From: Streptomyces sp. WM6386
Lineage (GTDB): Bacteria > Actinomycetota > Actinomycetes > Streptomycetales > Streptomycetaceae
Assembly: GCF_000972385.1 (NCBI RefSeq)
Contig: NZ_JXTE01000026.1
Coordinates: 1-64,000, forward strand
DNA length: 64,000 bases
Direction: 5' to 3'
The notes under the pieces were generated by a model. It searched no databases and was not told the origin of the DNA. It saw only the letters and a program-made list of their open reading frames with translations. Positions 51,190 through 60,671 of this stretch are shown here, one piece after another. Both the position numbers and the translations under genes were made by a program. Numbering within the stretch: position 1 is the first letter of the stretch; each line of letters begins with the position of its first letter.

Positions 51190-51729
51190 GTGCTGCGCAG
51201 AAAGGCCCGCCGCGGCGAGGGGGACGGCGTCCATGACGGGCCGGACGACCCCCTCGACGCGGCCCAGGAACGTCGGGTGCGAGCCGTGCTCGCGCTCGGC
51301 GGCGTACCGCAGGCGGACCTGCCGGACGGGGTGCAGCAGGTCCGCCTACGGTTGCTGGAGCGGGCGGCGAAGGGGTACGAGGCGCCGCGCGACGTCTCGG
51401 CGTGGGCAGCCGTCGTCGCCTCCAACCTCGCCATGGACTGGCACCGCGCCAAGCGCCGTCAGGAGCGGATCGGCGAACGCCTCGCCTCCCTGCGCCAGTT
51501 GGAGCACCCCTCGGGCGAGGACACCAGCGTGCTCTCCCTCGCCGTCGCCCAGGGACTCGATGAACTGCCCGACTCCCAGCGCCAGGTCCTCGTCCTGCGT
51601 TTCTTCGCGGACCTGCCGGTACGCGACATCGCGCACGAGCTCGGCGTCCCCGAGGGCACGGTCAAGAGCAGGCTGCACACGGCGGTCCGCGCACTGCGCA
51701 CCCGCCTGCACGAGGGTGAGGTGGTGTGA
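51190..51729 (+). CDS. RNA polymerase sigma factor, ECF type
   Basis: 179 residues. Of two in-frame GTGs, 51190 has the better spacing from GGGGAGGGGG; 51184 would leave no gap. Region 2 covers about 30-90 (QQVRLRLLERAAKG, WAAVVASNLAMDWHRAKRR). Region 4 covers about 115-170 (LDELPDSQRQVLVLRFFADLPVRDIAHELGVPEGTVKSRLHTAVRALR). No region 1 or 3 is present. The downstream membrane protein, two bases away, is the natural anti-sigma candidate. The MITE ends 14 bp before the start. Confidence 0.9.
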   Translation: MLRRKARRGEGDGVHDGPDDPLDAAQERRVRAVLALGGVPQADLPDGVQQVRLRLLERAAKGYEAPRDVSAWAAVVASNLAMDWHRAKRRQERIGERLASLRQLEHPSGEDTSVLSLAVAQGLDELPDSQRQVLVLRFFADLPVRDIAHELGVPEGTVKSRLHTAVRALRTRLHEGEVV

Positions 51730-51730
51730 C

Positions 51731-52483
51731 GTGACCGCCGAACACGACGGCATCGACGCGCTGATGGCCGCGATCACCGACGAACCACTGTCCGAGGAAG
51801 CCCGCGGGGACTCCGCCTTCATGGCCGAACACCGGTCGGCGAGCGCCGACCTGGCGCTGCTGCGCGAGCAACTGGGCGTCATCGGCCACGCCCTCGCCGA
51901 GCCGGTCCAGGCCCCGGCCCCGGCTCCGGCTCCGTCCCTGGTTCCGGCCCCGAAGCCGGCTCGGGTGGGTCCCTCACGCACCCGCCGATGGGTCCCCAAA
52001 CTCGCCCTCGGTGGCCTGGCGGTGGCCGCGGCGGCCTCCGTGGTCGCCGGTCTGGGCTGGCTGATCGCCACGGGCGGGCCCGACGCCATGTCCGGGTCGG
52101 AGGACAGCGGCTCCAGCGCCCAGAAGTCCGGGGCCGACGCGGACGCAGGCACCCGCTTCGGCAGCCCGTACTACCTCGCCTGCACCCGTCTCGTGGTCGA
52201 AGGCACGGTCACCTCGGTCGAACGGCTCGTGGACGGGGTGCAGTTGCGGATCACCGTGGAGGTGAGCCGTTACTACAAGCAGGACGGGCAGCAGCCGGAC
52301 ACGCTCACCTACGTCATCGAGGACACGTTCAGTCGCGGTCTCGTCAAGGGCGACCAGGTGCTGTTCGGGGTCCCCAAGGGCGACGCGGTGCCCGACCACT
52401 GGGTGGTCGGAGAGAAGGCGGTCGCCCGGGAACGGGCGTGGATCACGGCCTCGTTGCCGGAGTCGCGCAAGCTGACCTGCTGA
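51731..52483 (+). CDS. Membrane protein, probable anti-sigma factor
   Basis: 250 residues from GTG 51731. The cytoplasmic N-terminus (about 1-85, with EHDGIDALMAAITDEPLSEEARG) is followed by a Pro/Ala linker, one membrane helix (about 92-118, LALGGLAVAAAASVVAGLGWLIA), a Ser/Gly/Asp linker and an extracytoplasmic domain of about 110 residues with two cysteines. No zinc HxxxCxxC anti-sigma motif is visible. Position directly after the sigma gene and topology suggest it holds the sigma factor at the membrane. That role is inferred. Confidence 0.75.
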   Translation: MTAEHDGIDALMAAITDEPLSEEARGDSAFMAEHRSASADLALLREQLGVIGHALAEPVQAPAPAPAPSLVPAPKPARVGPSRTRRWVPKLALGGLAVAAAASVVAGLGWLIATGGPDAMSGSEDSGSSAQKSGADADAGTRFGSPYYLACTRLVVEGTVTSVERLVDGVQLRITVEVSRYYKQDGQQPDTLTYVIEDTFSRGLVKGDQVLFGVPKGDAVPDHWVVGEKAVARERAWITASLPESRKLTC

Positions 52484-52501
52484 CGGAGGCGGGCACGACG
52501 A

Positions 52502-52532
52502 AGGGGCGGGCGCCCGATGGACGCCCGCCCCT
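52502..52532. terminator. Bidirectional terminator
   Basis: AGGGGCGGGCG (52502-52512) pairs perfectly with CGCCCGCCCCT (52522-52532); CCTTTGT follows on the plus strand. It separates the sigma operon from the convergent protease gene. Confidence 0.85.
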
Positions 52533-52551
52533 CCTTTGTCGTACCGGCAAC

Positions 52552-55500
52552 CTACGGGGTGACCTTCTCGATCTTCACGCTGCCGATGCCCGCGACCGTG
52601 CCGCGCGCGTTCACCAGCTGGACCTGACCGAAGAACTCACGGCCCTCAGGAGCGGCCGCCAGGGCGGTGACGTTCGCGGAGACGTCCGCGGTGCCACCCG
52701 TTCCCAGCTTCACCGCGGCCGAGTCGTCGACCGAGACGGCGCCCAGGGCGGCGGAGAAGAACACGTCCCGGTAGTCGTAGGCCGTCGAACCGGCCGGGAT
52801 CGCGTAGCCGATGACCTGGACGGTGTAGGTACCGGCGGCGGGGTTCGCCACCGAGACGGACTCCTCCGAGTCACCGTCGGCGGAGGTACCGGCCTCCTCG
52901 CCGTTGCCGTCCAGGACGACCAGGTCGAGGTCGGCGGCCGCGTCGGAGACGTTGCCGATGGCGACGTCCAGCGACTTGGCGCCCTCGGGGACCTCGACGG
53001 TGGTGACCTGGGTCTCGCCGTCGGCGATGGTCGGGCGGGCCGACTTGGCCGAGCCGAGCGGGCCGCCGACGAGCTTGCCGTCGAGCGCGGCGAAGTTGTT
53101 CGTCACCTTCCAGGAGGCGGCGGTCGGGGTGCCGACCTTGGCCTCGGGCACGGTCACGACCTCCGGGTCGAAGGCGGCGCCGAGGACGGTGACGTCCAGC
53201 TTGTACGGGTTGTCGAGCAGCGGCGACGTACGGCGCGACTCGAGCTCGATCTCCCACACGCCCGGCGTCGGGTTCGGGTACGACCGCACGTCGGGGCGGC
53301 AGCCGTTGCCGTCGAGGTAGTTGCTGTAGCAGAACGGAGTACCGGCGAACGCGGAGTTCTCCGCGGACACACCGTACGGGTGGATCGACATGAACCGGGT
53401 CTGGCTCTGGCCCTTCAGCCCGCCGATGGCGACCTCGAGGGACGTGGCGCCCTCGGGGACGGTCACGAAGTAGTGCTGCGTGCCGTTGCGCTGGACCGTG
53501 TCGGACGCCGAGTAGGTGTACTTCAGCGGCGTCGAGACCACGACCGTGTTAAGGATCTGCTTGTCGACGCCCTCGGTCCTCGGATCGTCGACCTCGAGGA
53601 TCGCGCTCTTGAGACCGGCGGTCGGCGACTTCGCGGCGATCTTGACGGTGACCGGCTTGTTCAGCTCCAGCTTGACCTCGTCCGAGCCGACGATCGAGAA
53701 GGTGCCGGAGGCGTTGTTCTCGAGGTGCAGCTCGTGACGTATCGCCTTGTCGGCGCCGGACGTACGGGTGATGGTGACCTCGTACGACTTCTTGACGCCG
53801 GCCTTCAGGCCGCCCTCACGGTCGTAGATGCCGGTGCCGAAGCCCGGCGTCTTCAGGAACTGGTCGATCGCGGTGTCGACCGGCGCCTTGACGGTGTAGT
53901 CGTGGGCGGTCGCGCCGTCCTTGATGGAGTCCCAGGCGTCCTCGATGTTGATGAGGCCCGCGCCCTCCTCGTACGCCTGCACACCCTTGATGTGGTCGGC
54001 GGTCGAGGTCAGCGCGGTGCGCAGGCTCTGCGGGGTGAGCGCGAGGCCCTTCGCCTTGGCGGCGGACAGCAGCAGCGCCGAGGCGCCCGCGGCCTGCGGG
54101 GACGCCATCGAGGTGCCCTGGAGCATGCCGTAGCCGGCCGGCAGCGAGTAGCCCGCCTCGGCGACCGGGGCGCCCGGCATCCAGGTCTGGATCGTGTTGA
54201 TCGCGGCACCCGGGGCGACCAGGGTCGGCGTGAAGCCGCCGTCCTCACGCGGGCCGCGCGAGGAGAACGGCATCATCGCGTACGACTTCGTCACGGCCGA
54301 GCCGTAGTTGGAGTACCACGTCGCCTTGGAGATCGAGGCGCCGACGGAGATCACCTTGTCGGCCAGACCGGGGTCGCCGATGGTGTTGGCACCCGGGCCG
54401 GAGTTGCCGGCCGAGATGACCAGCTGGACGCCGTAGGTGTCGATGAGGCGCGTGTAGAGCTCGGCGCGGGCGTTGTTGCCGTCGTTGAGCGCGGGCAGAC
54501 CGCCGATGGACATGTTGACGATGTCGACACCACGGTTGGCGACGAGGTCGATCATGCCCTCGGTGAGCGCGATGTTGGTGCAGCCCGGGCCGAACACACA
54601 GGCGCGGGACGACACGAGCTTCGCGCCCGGGGCGGCACCGTTCATCTTGCCGCCGAACAGGCTGTTCGCGGCGGTGATGCCGGCGACGTGCGTGCCGTGC
54701 TCGCTGGAGATCATGCCGATGTTGACGTAGTCGGCCCTGGCGCCGGAGGCGTTGTAGACGACGTCCTTGCGGATCTCGGCGACGAAGGGGATGCGCTCGG
54801 AGACCTCGGTCGCCGGGTTGTCCGTGCCGAAGTAGGCGATCTGGTGACCGTCCTTGTACGGCTTCAGGGCCTCTTCGTCGGTGAAGTCGTGGTCGTCGTC
54901 GAGGTCGACGCGCATGGTGCCGGCCGCGGCGTCGTAGAGCACGCCCCAGGCGTCGGTGGTGTCGCCGTCACGGTTGACGTCGCCCAGCTGGTCGCCGCCG
55001 GCGGTCACGGACTCGTAGAAGTAGTTGAACTTGTACGAGCCGTCGGGCGCCTTGAAGGTCTCGGCGGCGCCGCCCGCGGGGGTCGCCGAGAACGTCGGGC
55101 CCGCCACGGAGGTGAGCATCCGCCGCCAGGAGAGGTCGCCGTCGGAGACCGGGTCGGTGGAGGTGACCCAGTCGACGACCTTGCGCTCACCGGTGGTGGT
55201 CTTCTGCAGCGACGGGTGGCCGAGGTCGATGCCCGAGTCGAGGATGCCGATGGTGATGCCGCGGCCGTCCGCCTTCGGGTGGTCCTCGACGAAGTCGACG
55301 GCGCCCGTCTCGAAGGACGGGTTGTACGGGTTCTCGGCAGGGGTCTTCTTGCCGGGCGCCGCGGGCGTGGCCGCCTTGCTCACGGCTGCGCCCTTGGAGG
55401 TGTCCGCGCTCGGCGTCGGGTCGTCCAGCGGGATCTCCTGGCGCAGGTCGATGCCGTGCACGGAGGAGAGCTTGACGGCGGCGGCGATGGCCGAGTCCGC

Positions 55501-55869
55501 CTTCGCGGTGGGGACGGTGGCGCGGACGTAGCCGACCTTGTCGAAGGTGCGGCCCACGAGGCCGCCGGCCACGGCGTCCAGCTGCTTGGCGACCTGCTCG
55601 GTCTGCCCCGGAGCGGTCGCGATCATCATCGAGATGTTCTTGTCGCCGTCGGCCTTCGCCTCGGCGAGCAGGTCCGCGTCGTCCGAACCGAGCTTCTCGT
55701 GAGCGGACTTGACGCCCGGGTCGGCCGCGGCGGGCGCGTCGGCAGCGGCGACGGCCATGGGAATCGGCCCGGCCGCGGAGAGCGCGGCCACGAGACCGGC
55801 GGCCACGGCTATACGCACCACGCGTCTCGCGCCGCCCGATATCGGTTCGCGCTGGGGGGTGAGGGTCAT
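52552..55869 (-). CDS. Large secreted subtilisin-family (S8) serine protease
   Basis: 1105 residues from ATG 55867-55869 (AAGGG six bases upstream; the ATG two codons earlier lies inside that site). Signal peptide (about 8-43, RIAVAAGLVAALSAAG...AVAAADA), then a propeptide to about 145. The S8 catalytic triad is complete: Asp in GILDSGIDLGHPSL, His in SEHGTHVAGI and Ser in LQGTSMASPQAAG. The C-terminal half (about 640-1105) is beta-rich, with a proprotein-convertase-like/PPC domain (AAGTYTVQVIGY). It should be exported and degrade extracellular protein. It is monocistronic, and the 5' region holds CCCTTTAG/CTAAAGGG (56039-56066). Confidence 0.93.
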   Translation of the reverse strand: MTLTPQREPISGGARRVVRIAVAAGLVAALSAAGPIPMAVAAADAPAAADPGVKSAHEKLGSDDADLLAEAKADGDKNISMMIATAPGQTEQVAKQLDAVAGGLVGRTFDKVGYVRATVPTAKADSAIAAAVKLSSVHGIDLRQEIPLDDPTPSADTSKGAAVSKAATPAAPGKKTPAENPYNPSFETGAVDFVEDHPKADGRGITIGILDSGIDLGHPSLQKTTTGERKVVDWVTSTDPVSDGDLSWRRMLTSVAGPTFSATPAGGAAETFKAPDGSYKFNYFYESVTAGGDQLGDVNRDGDTTDAWGVLYDAAAGTMRVDLDDDHDFTDEEALKPYKDGHQIAYFGTDNPATEVSERIPFVAEIRKDVVYNASGARADYVNIGMISSEHGTHVAGITAANSLFGGKMNGAAPGAKLVSSRACVFGPGCTNIALTEGMIDLVANRGVDIVNMSIGGLPALNDGNNARAELYTRLIDTYGVQLVISAGNSGPGANTIGDPGLADKVISVGASISKATWYSNYGSAVTKSYAMMPFSSRGPREDGGFTPTLVAPGAAINTIQTWMPGAPVAEAGYSLPAGYGMLQGTSMASPQAAGASALLLSAAKAKGLALTPQSLRTALTSTADHIKGVQAYEEGAGLINIEDAWDSIKDGATAHDYTVKAPVDTAIDQFLKTPGFGTGIYDREGGLKAGVKKSYEVTITRTSGADKAIRHELHLENNASGTFSIVGSDEVKLELNKPVTVKIAAKSPTAGLKSAILEVDDPRTEGVDKQILNTVVVSTPLKYTYSASDTVQRNGTQHYFVTVPEGATSLEVAIGGLKGQSQTRFMSIHPYGVSAENSAFAGTPFCYSNYLDGNGCRPDVRSYPNPTPGVWEIELESRRTSPLLDNPYKLDVTVLGAAFDPEVVTVPEAKVGTPTAASWKVTNNFAALDGKLVGGPLGSAKSARPTIADGETQVTTVEVPEGAKSLDVAIGNVSDAAADLDLVVLDGNGEEAGTSADGDSEESVSVANPAAGTYTVQVIGYAIPAGSTAYDYRDVFFSAALGAVSVDDSAAVKLGTGGTADVSANVTALAAAPEGREFFGQVQLVNARGTVAGIGSVKIEKVTP

Positions 55870-56108
55870 CGGCATCCCTTGTAGGTAAAGGAACGTGCGG
55901 TAGCGGCCGGGGCCGATCGGTCCTGACCGCGAAGGTCCGGAAATGCGACCCCGGACGATCGCACAGCTTTACGCATGGGAAGGATGTTTAGGGAGAGTTG
56001 ACCGAATCGATATGGGCAGATGGGGAAAACCCGCGATCCCCTTTAGGGATATGAGTGACTAAAGGGACAACTCGCCCTGCCGTCTCCCAGGTTCCTCTGG
56101 TAGAGCCC

Positions 56109-56636
56109 TCAACTTTCCTTGGTGCGCGCGTAGTGCCGCGACGCCTTCGCCCGGTTTCCGCAGGCCGCCATCGAGCACCAGCGGCGCGTGCCGTTCCGTG
56201 AGGTGTCGAAGAAGTGCAGGATGCACGCCTCGTGGGCGCAGCCGCGGATCCGGTCGGGCGCGGTGCTGAGAAGCTCCAGGTAGTTGCGTGCGGCGAGCCA
56301 GGCGGGCCCCCAGGCGGGGTCGCGGAACTCCGGAACCTCGCCGGGTCCTTCCGTGGTGAGGGTGGCCCGGATCCGGCCGTGCTCGAGGACGGCGTCGAGG
56401 GGTGCCGCGGCGGCTTCGTGGACGGCCTTGTGCAGCGCGTCCCGCGCCTGGAGCGCATGCCGCAGAGTGGGTGCGTCCGCCTCGAACCGCCCGTCGAGCG
56501 CGTTGGCTCCGAGCCACACCGCCAGCCCGTCGATGCCGGTCAGCAGGTCCTGCACGGCCCCCTCCCGCATCCACCGCGTGTTGAGCAGGTCGAGCGCGAG
56601 GGGCTCGCCGATGAGGGGGCGGGGGTCGGCGGACAT
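56109..56636 (-). CDS. CGNR zinc-finger (ABATE) regulator
   Basis: 175 residues. The N-terminal ABATE domain (LALDLLNTRW) is followed by the C-terminal CGNR zinc finger: RGCAHEACILHFFDTSRNGTRRWCSMAACGNRAKASRHYAR (four Cys, then the CGNR tetrad). Such proteins are thought to be stress-linked DNA-binding regulators. It is divergent from the VOC gene across 110 bp and probably regulates it. Confidence 0.92.
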   Translation of the reverse strand: MSADPRPLIGEPLALDLLNTRWMREGAVQDLLTGIDGLAVWLGANALDGRFEADAPTLRHALQARDALHKAVHEAAAAPLDAVLEHGRIRATLTTEGPGEVPEFRDPAWGPAWLAARNYLELLSTAPDRIRGCAHEACILHFFDTSRNGTRRWCSMAACGNRAKASRHYARTKES

Positions 56637-56746
56637 GTGAGGGCTCCCTTCCGTGCTAACCGCTCAAGACTACGTGACTGGTTGCACCGACTGCATATAA
56701 CCCTTAATGTTGTTTTGACAGGTTAGATCTGCTGAAGGGGACAGCC

Positions 56747-57190
56747 ATGACCTTGCGCACCGGCCACATCGGTCTGAACGTCACCGACCTCGACCGCTCG
56801 CTCGCCTTCTACCGAGACGTCCTGGGCTTCGCGGCGATCGGCGAGGGCAAGGACGAGGACCGGCGCTACGCCTTCCTGGGCGACGGCGAGAGCCTCGTCC
56901 TCACGCTCTGGCAACAGGCCGCAAAGGGCTTCGAGGGCGACCGCGCCGGACTGCACCACCTCGCCTTCGAAGCGGACTCGATCGACCGGGTCAGGGAGTA
57001 CGAGCAGGCGCTGCGGACGTACGGAGTGGACTTCGCCTACGAGGGGCTCGTCGCCCATCGAGAGGGCGCTGCCTCGGGCGGCATCTTCTTCCACGACCCG
57101 GACGGCACGCGCCTGGAGATCTCCGTGCCGAGTGGCGCCCAGGGCGCGCCGGCGCCGGTCGAGTCGGCGCCGACCTGCGGCTTCTTCTAG
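56747..57190 (+). CDS. VOC-superfamily (glyoxalase-like) protein
   Basis: 147 residues from ATG 56747 (AAGGGGA upstream). It has two beta-alpha-beta-beta-beta modules: HIGLNVTDLDRSLAFYRDVLGF and the matching LHHLAFEADSIDRVREYE, with metal-binding His in the first and in the LHHLAF segment and Glu in DGTRLEISVP. It may be a glyoxalase, dioxygenase or antibiotic-binding protein; the substrate is unknown. Its start opposite the CGNR regulator suggests control by it. The PNPOx-like gene follows after two bases. Confidence 0.87.
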   Translation: MTLRTGHIGLNVTDLDRSLAFYRDVLGFAAIGEGKDEDRRYAFLGDGESLVLTLWQQAAKGFEGDRAGLHHLAFEADSIDRVREYEQALRTYGVDFAYEGLVAHREGAASGGIFFHDPDGTRLEISVPSGAQGAPAPVESAPTCGFF

Positions 57191-57192
57191 TC

Positions 57193-58077
57193 ATGGGCGT
57201 CTATCACGCGGGTTCGCGGGCCGTGCAGGACCGGGTCGGCGTGCGGGGGACCGCGGACCATGTGGGGCGGGCGATCGGCGAGGGCATCAAGCCGGTCGCC
57301 GCGGCCTTCCTGGAGATGCAGCCGTTCCTGGTGGCGGGGGCCGGCGACCCGGCGACGGGCAGGGTGTGGGCGTCGGTGCTGACCGGCCCGCCGGGCTTCG
57401 TGCGCGCCACCGGCCCCCACCAGATGTCGGTGACGGGCGGCGTCCCGGGAACCGACCCGCTCGCCACCGCCCTCGCCACCCCCGGCACACCCGTCGGCAC
57501 GATCGCCCTGGACCCCCGCACCCGCCGCCGTATGCGCCTGAACGGCCGACTCCGGCCGACCGAACGGGGGTTCGCGGTGGCGGCGGAGAAGGTGTTCGCC
57601 AACTGCCCCAAATACCTGCAGAGGAGAGAGTCGTACGAGGTGGTGGACGCGCGGAGCGGCGGCGCGCCGCAGCGTGGGGTCGAACTGACGCCGGACCAGG
57701 CCGAGTTCATCACCTCGTCCGACACCTTCTTCCTGGCCACCGTCCACCCGGCAGGCGCCGACGCCAGTCACCGGGGTGGCAACCCCGGCTTCGTGACGGT
57801 GACTTCACCGCGCGAGCTGAGCTGGCGGGACTACCCGGGCAACGCCATGTTCCTCACCCTGGGCAACCTCGCGACGGACCCCCGGGCGGGCCTGCTCTTC
57901 CTGGACTGGACGACGGGCACGCTGCTCCAGCTGACCGGCGAGGCGAGGACGGAGTTCGACGGGGCGGAACGCAGGGTGTGCTTCCGGCTGGCGGAGGCCC
58001 TGGAAACCCCCTCGGCGGTGCCGCTGCGCTGGTCGGCGCCCGAATACTCACCGGCCAATCCGGGTCCGGCGGGCTAA
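57193..58077 (+). CDS. Pyridoxamine 5'-phosphate oxidase-family flavoprotein
   Basis: 294 residues starting two bases after the VOC stop. It has two split-barrel flavin-binding halves: the first around 30-130 (QPFLVAGAGDPATGRVWASVLTGPPGF), the second around 165-260 (SSDTFFLATVHPAGADASHRGGNPGFV, NLATDPRAGLLFLDW). It belongs to the large FMN/F420-binding PNPOx-like group and is unlikely to be the true PdxH. The substrate is unknown. It is translationally linked to the VOC gene. Confidence 0.85.
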   Translation: MGVYHAGSRAVQDRVGVRGTADHVGRAIGEGIKPVAAAFLEMQPFLVAGAGDPATGRVWASVLTGPPGFVRATGPHQMSVTGGVPGTDPLATALATPGTPVGTIALDPRTRRRMRLNGRLRPTERGFAVAAEKVFANCPKYLQRRESYEVVDARSGGAPQRGVELTPDQAEFITSSDTFFLATVHPAGADASHRGGNPGFVTVTSPRELSWRDYPGNAMFLTLGNLATDPRAGLLFLDWTTGTLLQLTGEARTEFDGAERRVCFRLAEALETPSAVPLRWSAPEYSPANPGPAG

Positions 58078-58086
58078 CTTCCCCCT

Positions 58087-58545
58087 ATGCGCAAGAAGTT
58101 GAGGGTGGCGGCCTACGCCATATGCGTCCGTGACGGCCAACTCCTCCTCGCCCGCTGGATCGGCGACGACGGCCGGCCGGAGTGGACCCTGCCGGGCGGC
58201 GGCATGGAGCACGGCGAGGACCCTTACGACACCGTCCATCGGGAGGTGGCGGAGGAGACGGGCTACACCATCGAGATCACCGGCCTGCTGGGTGTGCGCT
58301 CCCGCCGCCACTCCTCCCGCCGCCGCTTCGGCCGCACCGTCGACCACCACGGCGTAGGCCTCGTCTACGAGGCCCGCGTCACCGGCGGTGACCTCCGCCC
58401 CGAGATCGGCGGCTCCACGGACATGGCCGCCTGGCACGACCTGGACACGGTGCCCGACCTGAACAGGGTGGGCCTGGTCGACATCGGCCTGAGCCTGTGG
58501 CGCGAGCGGCCCGCGGCGGGACGGGTGACGCAGGTCCAGGAGTAG
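58087..58545 (+). CDS. NUDIX hydrolase
   Basis: 152 residues from ATG 58087. The Nudix box is complete: GGGMEHGEDPYDTVHREVAEETGY (G-x5-E-x7-REVAEETG), residues about 38-61. It hydrolyses a nucleoside diphosphate linked to another moiety; the substrate cannot be told. It lies nine bases after the PNPOx gene, so the three genes VOC-PNPOx-NUDIX form an operon. Confidence 0.92.
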   Translation: MRKKLRVAAYAICVRDGQLLLARWIGDDGRPEWTLPGGGMEHGEDPYDTVHREVAEETGYTIEITGLLGVRSRRHSSRRRFGRTVDHHGVGLVYEARVTGGDLRPEIGGSTDMAAWHDLDTVPDLNRVGLVDIGLSLWRERPAAGRVTQVQE

Positions 58546-58701
58546 TCGGCCCGACCGTCGCCCCGGATGGCGACCCGCCCTCCCCCTACCCCGCAAGATG
58601 AACACGGAGTGACCGCCTCCCGGCCGTTCGACGAGCGGCCGTGGACGCGGAAGGCAGCCCAAGATCCACGTACGGTGATCGGTGTTGCGCGTTGCGGTCT
58701 C

Positions 58702-58723
58702 GTTCACGCGCAGGTCATTCCCG
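58702..58723 (+). promoter_or_regulatory. Possible PHO box
   Basis: GTTCACGCGCA followed by GGTCATTCCCG are two 11-base direct-repeat units; the first matches the PhoP consensus GTTCACC at six of seven positions, the second only weakly. It is 90 bp upstream of the metallophosphoesterase gene, in a 267-bp gap with no other gene. A phosphatase controlled by phosphate would make sense. Confidence 0.35.
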
Positions 58724-58812
58724 GTGCCAACGATCCAGAGTGAGCGGGTTGTTCGCGACAGCGAGCGCCCCGCGACCACTGCCGACGCGTTCGCACTCGG
58801 GGAGACCGCGCC

Positions 58813-60576
58813 ATGTCGCGCACACGCTCTGTCGCCACCTCCGCCCTGGCGGTCAACCGCCGTACCGTCCTCGCGGCCACCGGCGCCGCGGCCGTCTCCG
58901 CGGGTGTCGGTTACGCCCTGCGGCCCACCGACAGCCAGGCCGCCACCACCACCGGCACCGCTGCCCAGGGGGCGCCCGTGGCCCAGTCCCGGCAGGCCCC
59001 GGCCGTCCCGCTCGCCCCGTACACCCGGGGCACGACCGTCGCCACCGTCGCCGCCGCCCGTACCGCCTCCGGCTTCCGCCGCCTCGGTGACGGTCCCGGC
59101 TGGGAGCGGGTGGTGCGCAGTGAGCTCGCCGCACCGAAGGCGGGCCGCGCGGGCCGCCGTACCGCGCTCGCCGCGTTCGTCCAGCTCACCGATCTGCACC
59201 TGATCGACGCCCAGCACCCGCTGCGCCTGGAGTACCTCCGCTCGACCGACGTGCACGCCTGGCGGCCGCAGGAGGCGCTGACCGTGCACGGGGCGATCGC
59301 GCTCGTGGAGCGGATCAACGCGCTGCGCGGCGCTCCCGTCACCGGCGCGCCGCTGCACTTCGCCATGACCACCGGCGACAACACGGACAACAACGCCAAG
59401 TCCGAGCTGGAGTGGTTCCTGAAGGTCATGAGCGGTGGCCGCGTCACCGCCAACACGGGTGATCCGCGACAGTACGAGGGCGTCCAGAACAGCGGGATCA
59501 AGCAGTACTGGCAGCCCGACACCACCGTCCGTGACGCCGACAAGCAGCGCGGCTTCCCGCACCTCGACGGCTTTCTCGCCGCCGCGATCCGCGAGCTGAA
59601 CAGCCCCGGCCTGAACCTCCCCTGGTACTCCACGGTCGGCAACCACGACTCCATGCCGCTCGGCTGCTACGCCTCCCACGGCGACTCCTGGCTCACCGAG
59701 TACGCCGTCGGCGGCAAGAAGCTGATGAGCCTGCCCGCGGCCGAGGCCAAGAAGCTCCAGGACGCCATCAAGAAGGCCAAGGACCCGAGGGGCGTCGGCT
59801 TCCGCGACCTCCTCAAGGCCCACGCCCGTGACATGCGCTCGGTGACACCGGACGAGCTGCGGGCACCGTTCACCCCGCGCGAGTACGTGCAGGCCCACCT
59901 GGACCCGGCGTACCGCGGTCTCGGCCCGGTCGGCCACGGCTACTCCACCGCCAACCTCGACGCGGGCACCCAGTACTACTCCTTCCGCATCGCCGAGGAC
60001 GTCATCGGCATCAGCCTCGACACCACCGACGCGGGCGGCCACTACGAGGGGTCCGTCGGGACGGCCCAGATGAAGTGGCTGGACAAGACGCTGAAGGACA
60101 ACAAGGACTCGTACGCCGTCGTCTTCAGCCACCACACCAGCAAGTCGATGGACAACACCCGCCCCGACCCGGCCCGCCCCGGCGAGCGCCGCCACACCGG
60201 TGCCGAGGTCATCACCCTGCTCGGCCGTCACCGGGGCGTCCTCGCCTGGGTGAACGGTCACATCCACCGCAACGAGATCACCCCGCACGCCGTCGGCAAC
60301 GGCCGTTCCTTCTGGGAGATCTCCACCGCCTCCCACGTCGACTACCCCCAACTCGCCCGCGTCGTCGAGCTGGTGGACAACAAGGACGGCACGATCTCCC
60401 TCTTCACCACCTGCGTCGAGTCCTCGGCCCCGCACCGCACGGACTTCGCCGACCTCTCCCAGACGGGCCTGGCGGCCCTGTACCGCGAGCTCTCCTACAA
60501 CGCCCCCGGCGGCCGCACGGACCTGGCGGGCACGAAGGGCGACCGCAACACGGAGCTGGTCCTGAAGAAGGGCTGA
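58813..60576 (+). CDS. Exported metallophosphoesterase (TIGR03767-type)
   Basis: 587 residues from ATG 58813. The N-terminus has a Tat-like signal (NRRTVLAATGAAAVSAGVG, then cleavage near residue 40). Calcineurin-type motifs follow: QLTDLHL (first Asp/His), TTGDNTDN (metal Asp/Asn), TVGNHDSMPLG (GNHD), VFSHHTS and VNGHIHRNE (GHxH). All metal ligands are present. It should hydrolyse phosphoesters outside the cell. It is monocistronic. Confidence 0.92.
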   Translation: MSRTRSVATSALAVNRRTVLAATGAAAVSAGVGYALRPTDSQAATTTGTAAQGAPVAQSRQAPAVPLAPYTRGTTVATVAAARTASGFRRLGDGPGWERVVRSELAAPKAGRAGRRTALAAFVQLTDLHLIDAQHPLRLEYLRSTDVHAWRPQEALTVHGAIALVERINALRGAPVTGAPLHFAMTTGDNTDNNAKSELEWFLKVMSGGRVTANTGDPRQYEGVQNSGIKQYWQPDTTVRDADKQRGFPHLDGFLAAAIRELNSPGLNLPWYSTVGNHDSMPLGCYASHGDSWLTEYAVGGKKLMSLPAAEAKKLQDAIKKAKDPRGVGFRDLLKAHARDMRSVTPDELRAPFTPREYVQAHLDPAYRGLGPVGHGYSTANLDAGTQYYSFRIAEDVIGISLDTTDAGGHYEGSVGTAQMKWLDKTLKDNKDSYAVVFSHHTSKSMDNTRPDPARPGERRHTGAEVITLLGRHRGVLAWVNGHIHRNEITPHAVGNGRSFWEISTASHVDYPQLARVVELVDNKDGTISLFTTCVESSAPHRTDFADLSQTGLAALYRELSYNAPGGRTDLAGTKGDRNTELVLKKG

Positions 60577-60671
60577 AACCCACTCAACCGGCCCACCCGG
60601 CTCAACCTCGGTGATATCGGCCGTGTCTCACCCCCCGACCACGCTCGACGAAGAGCACAAAGGGGAGAGAC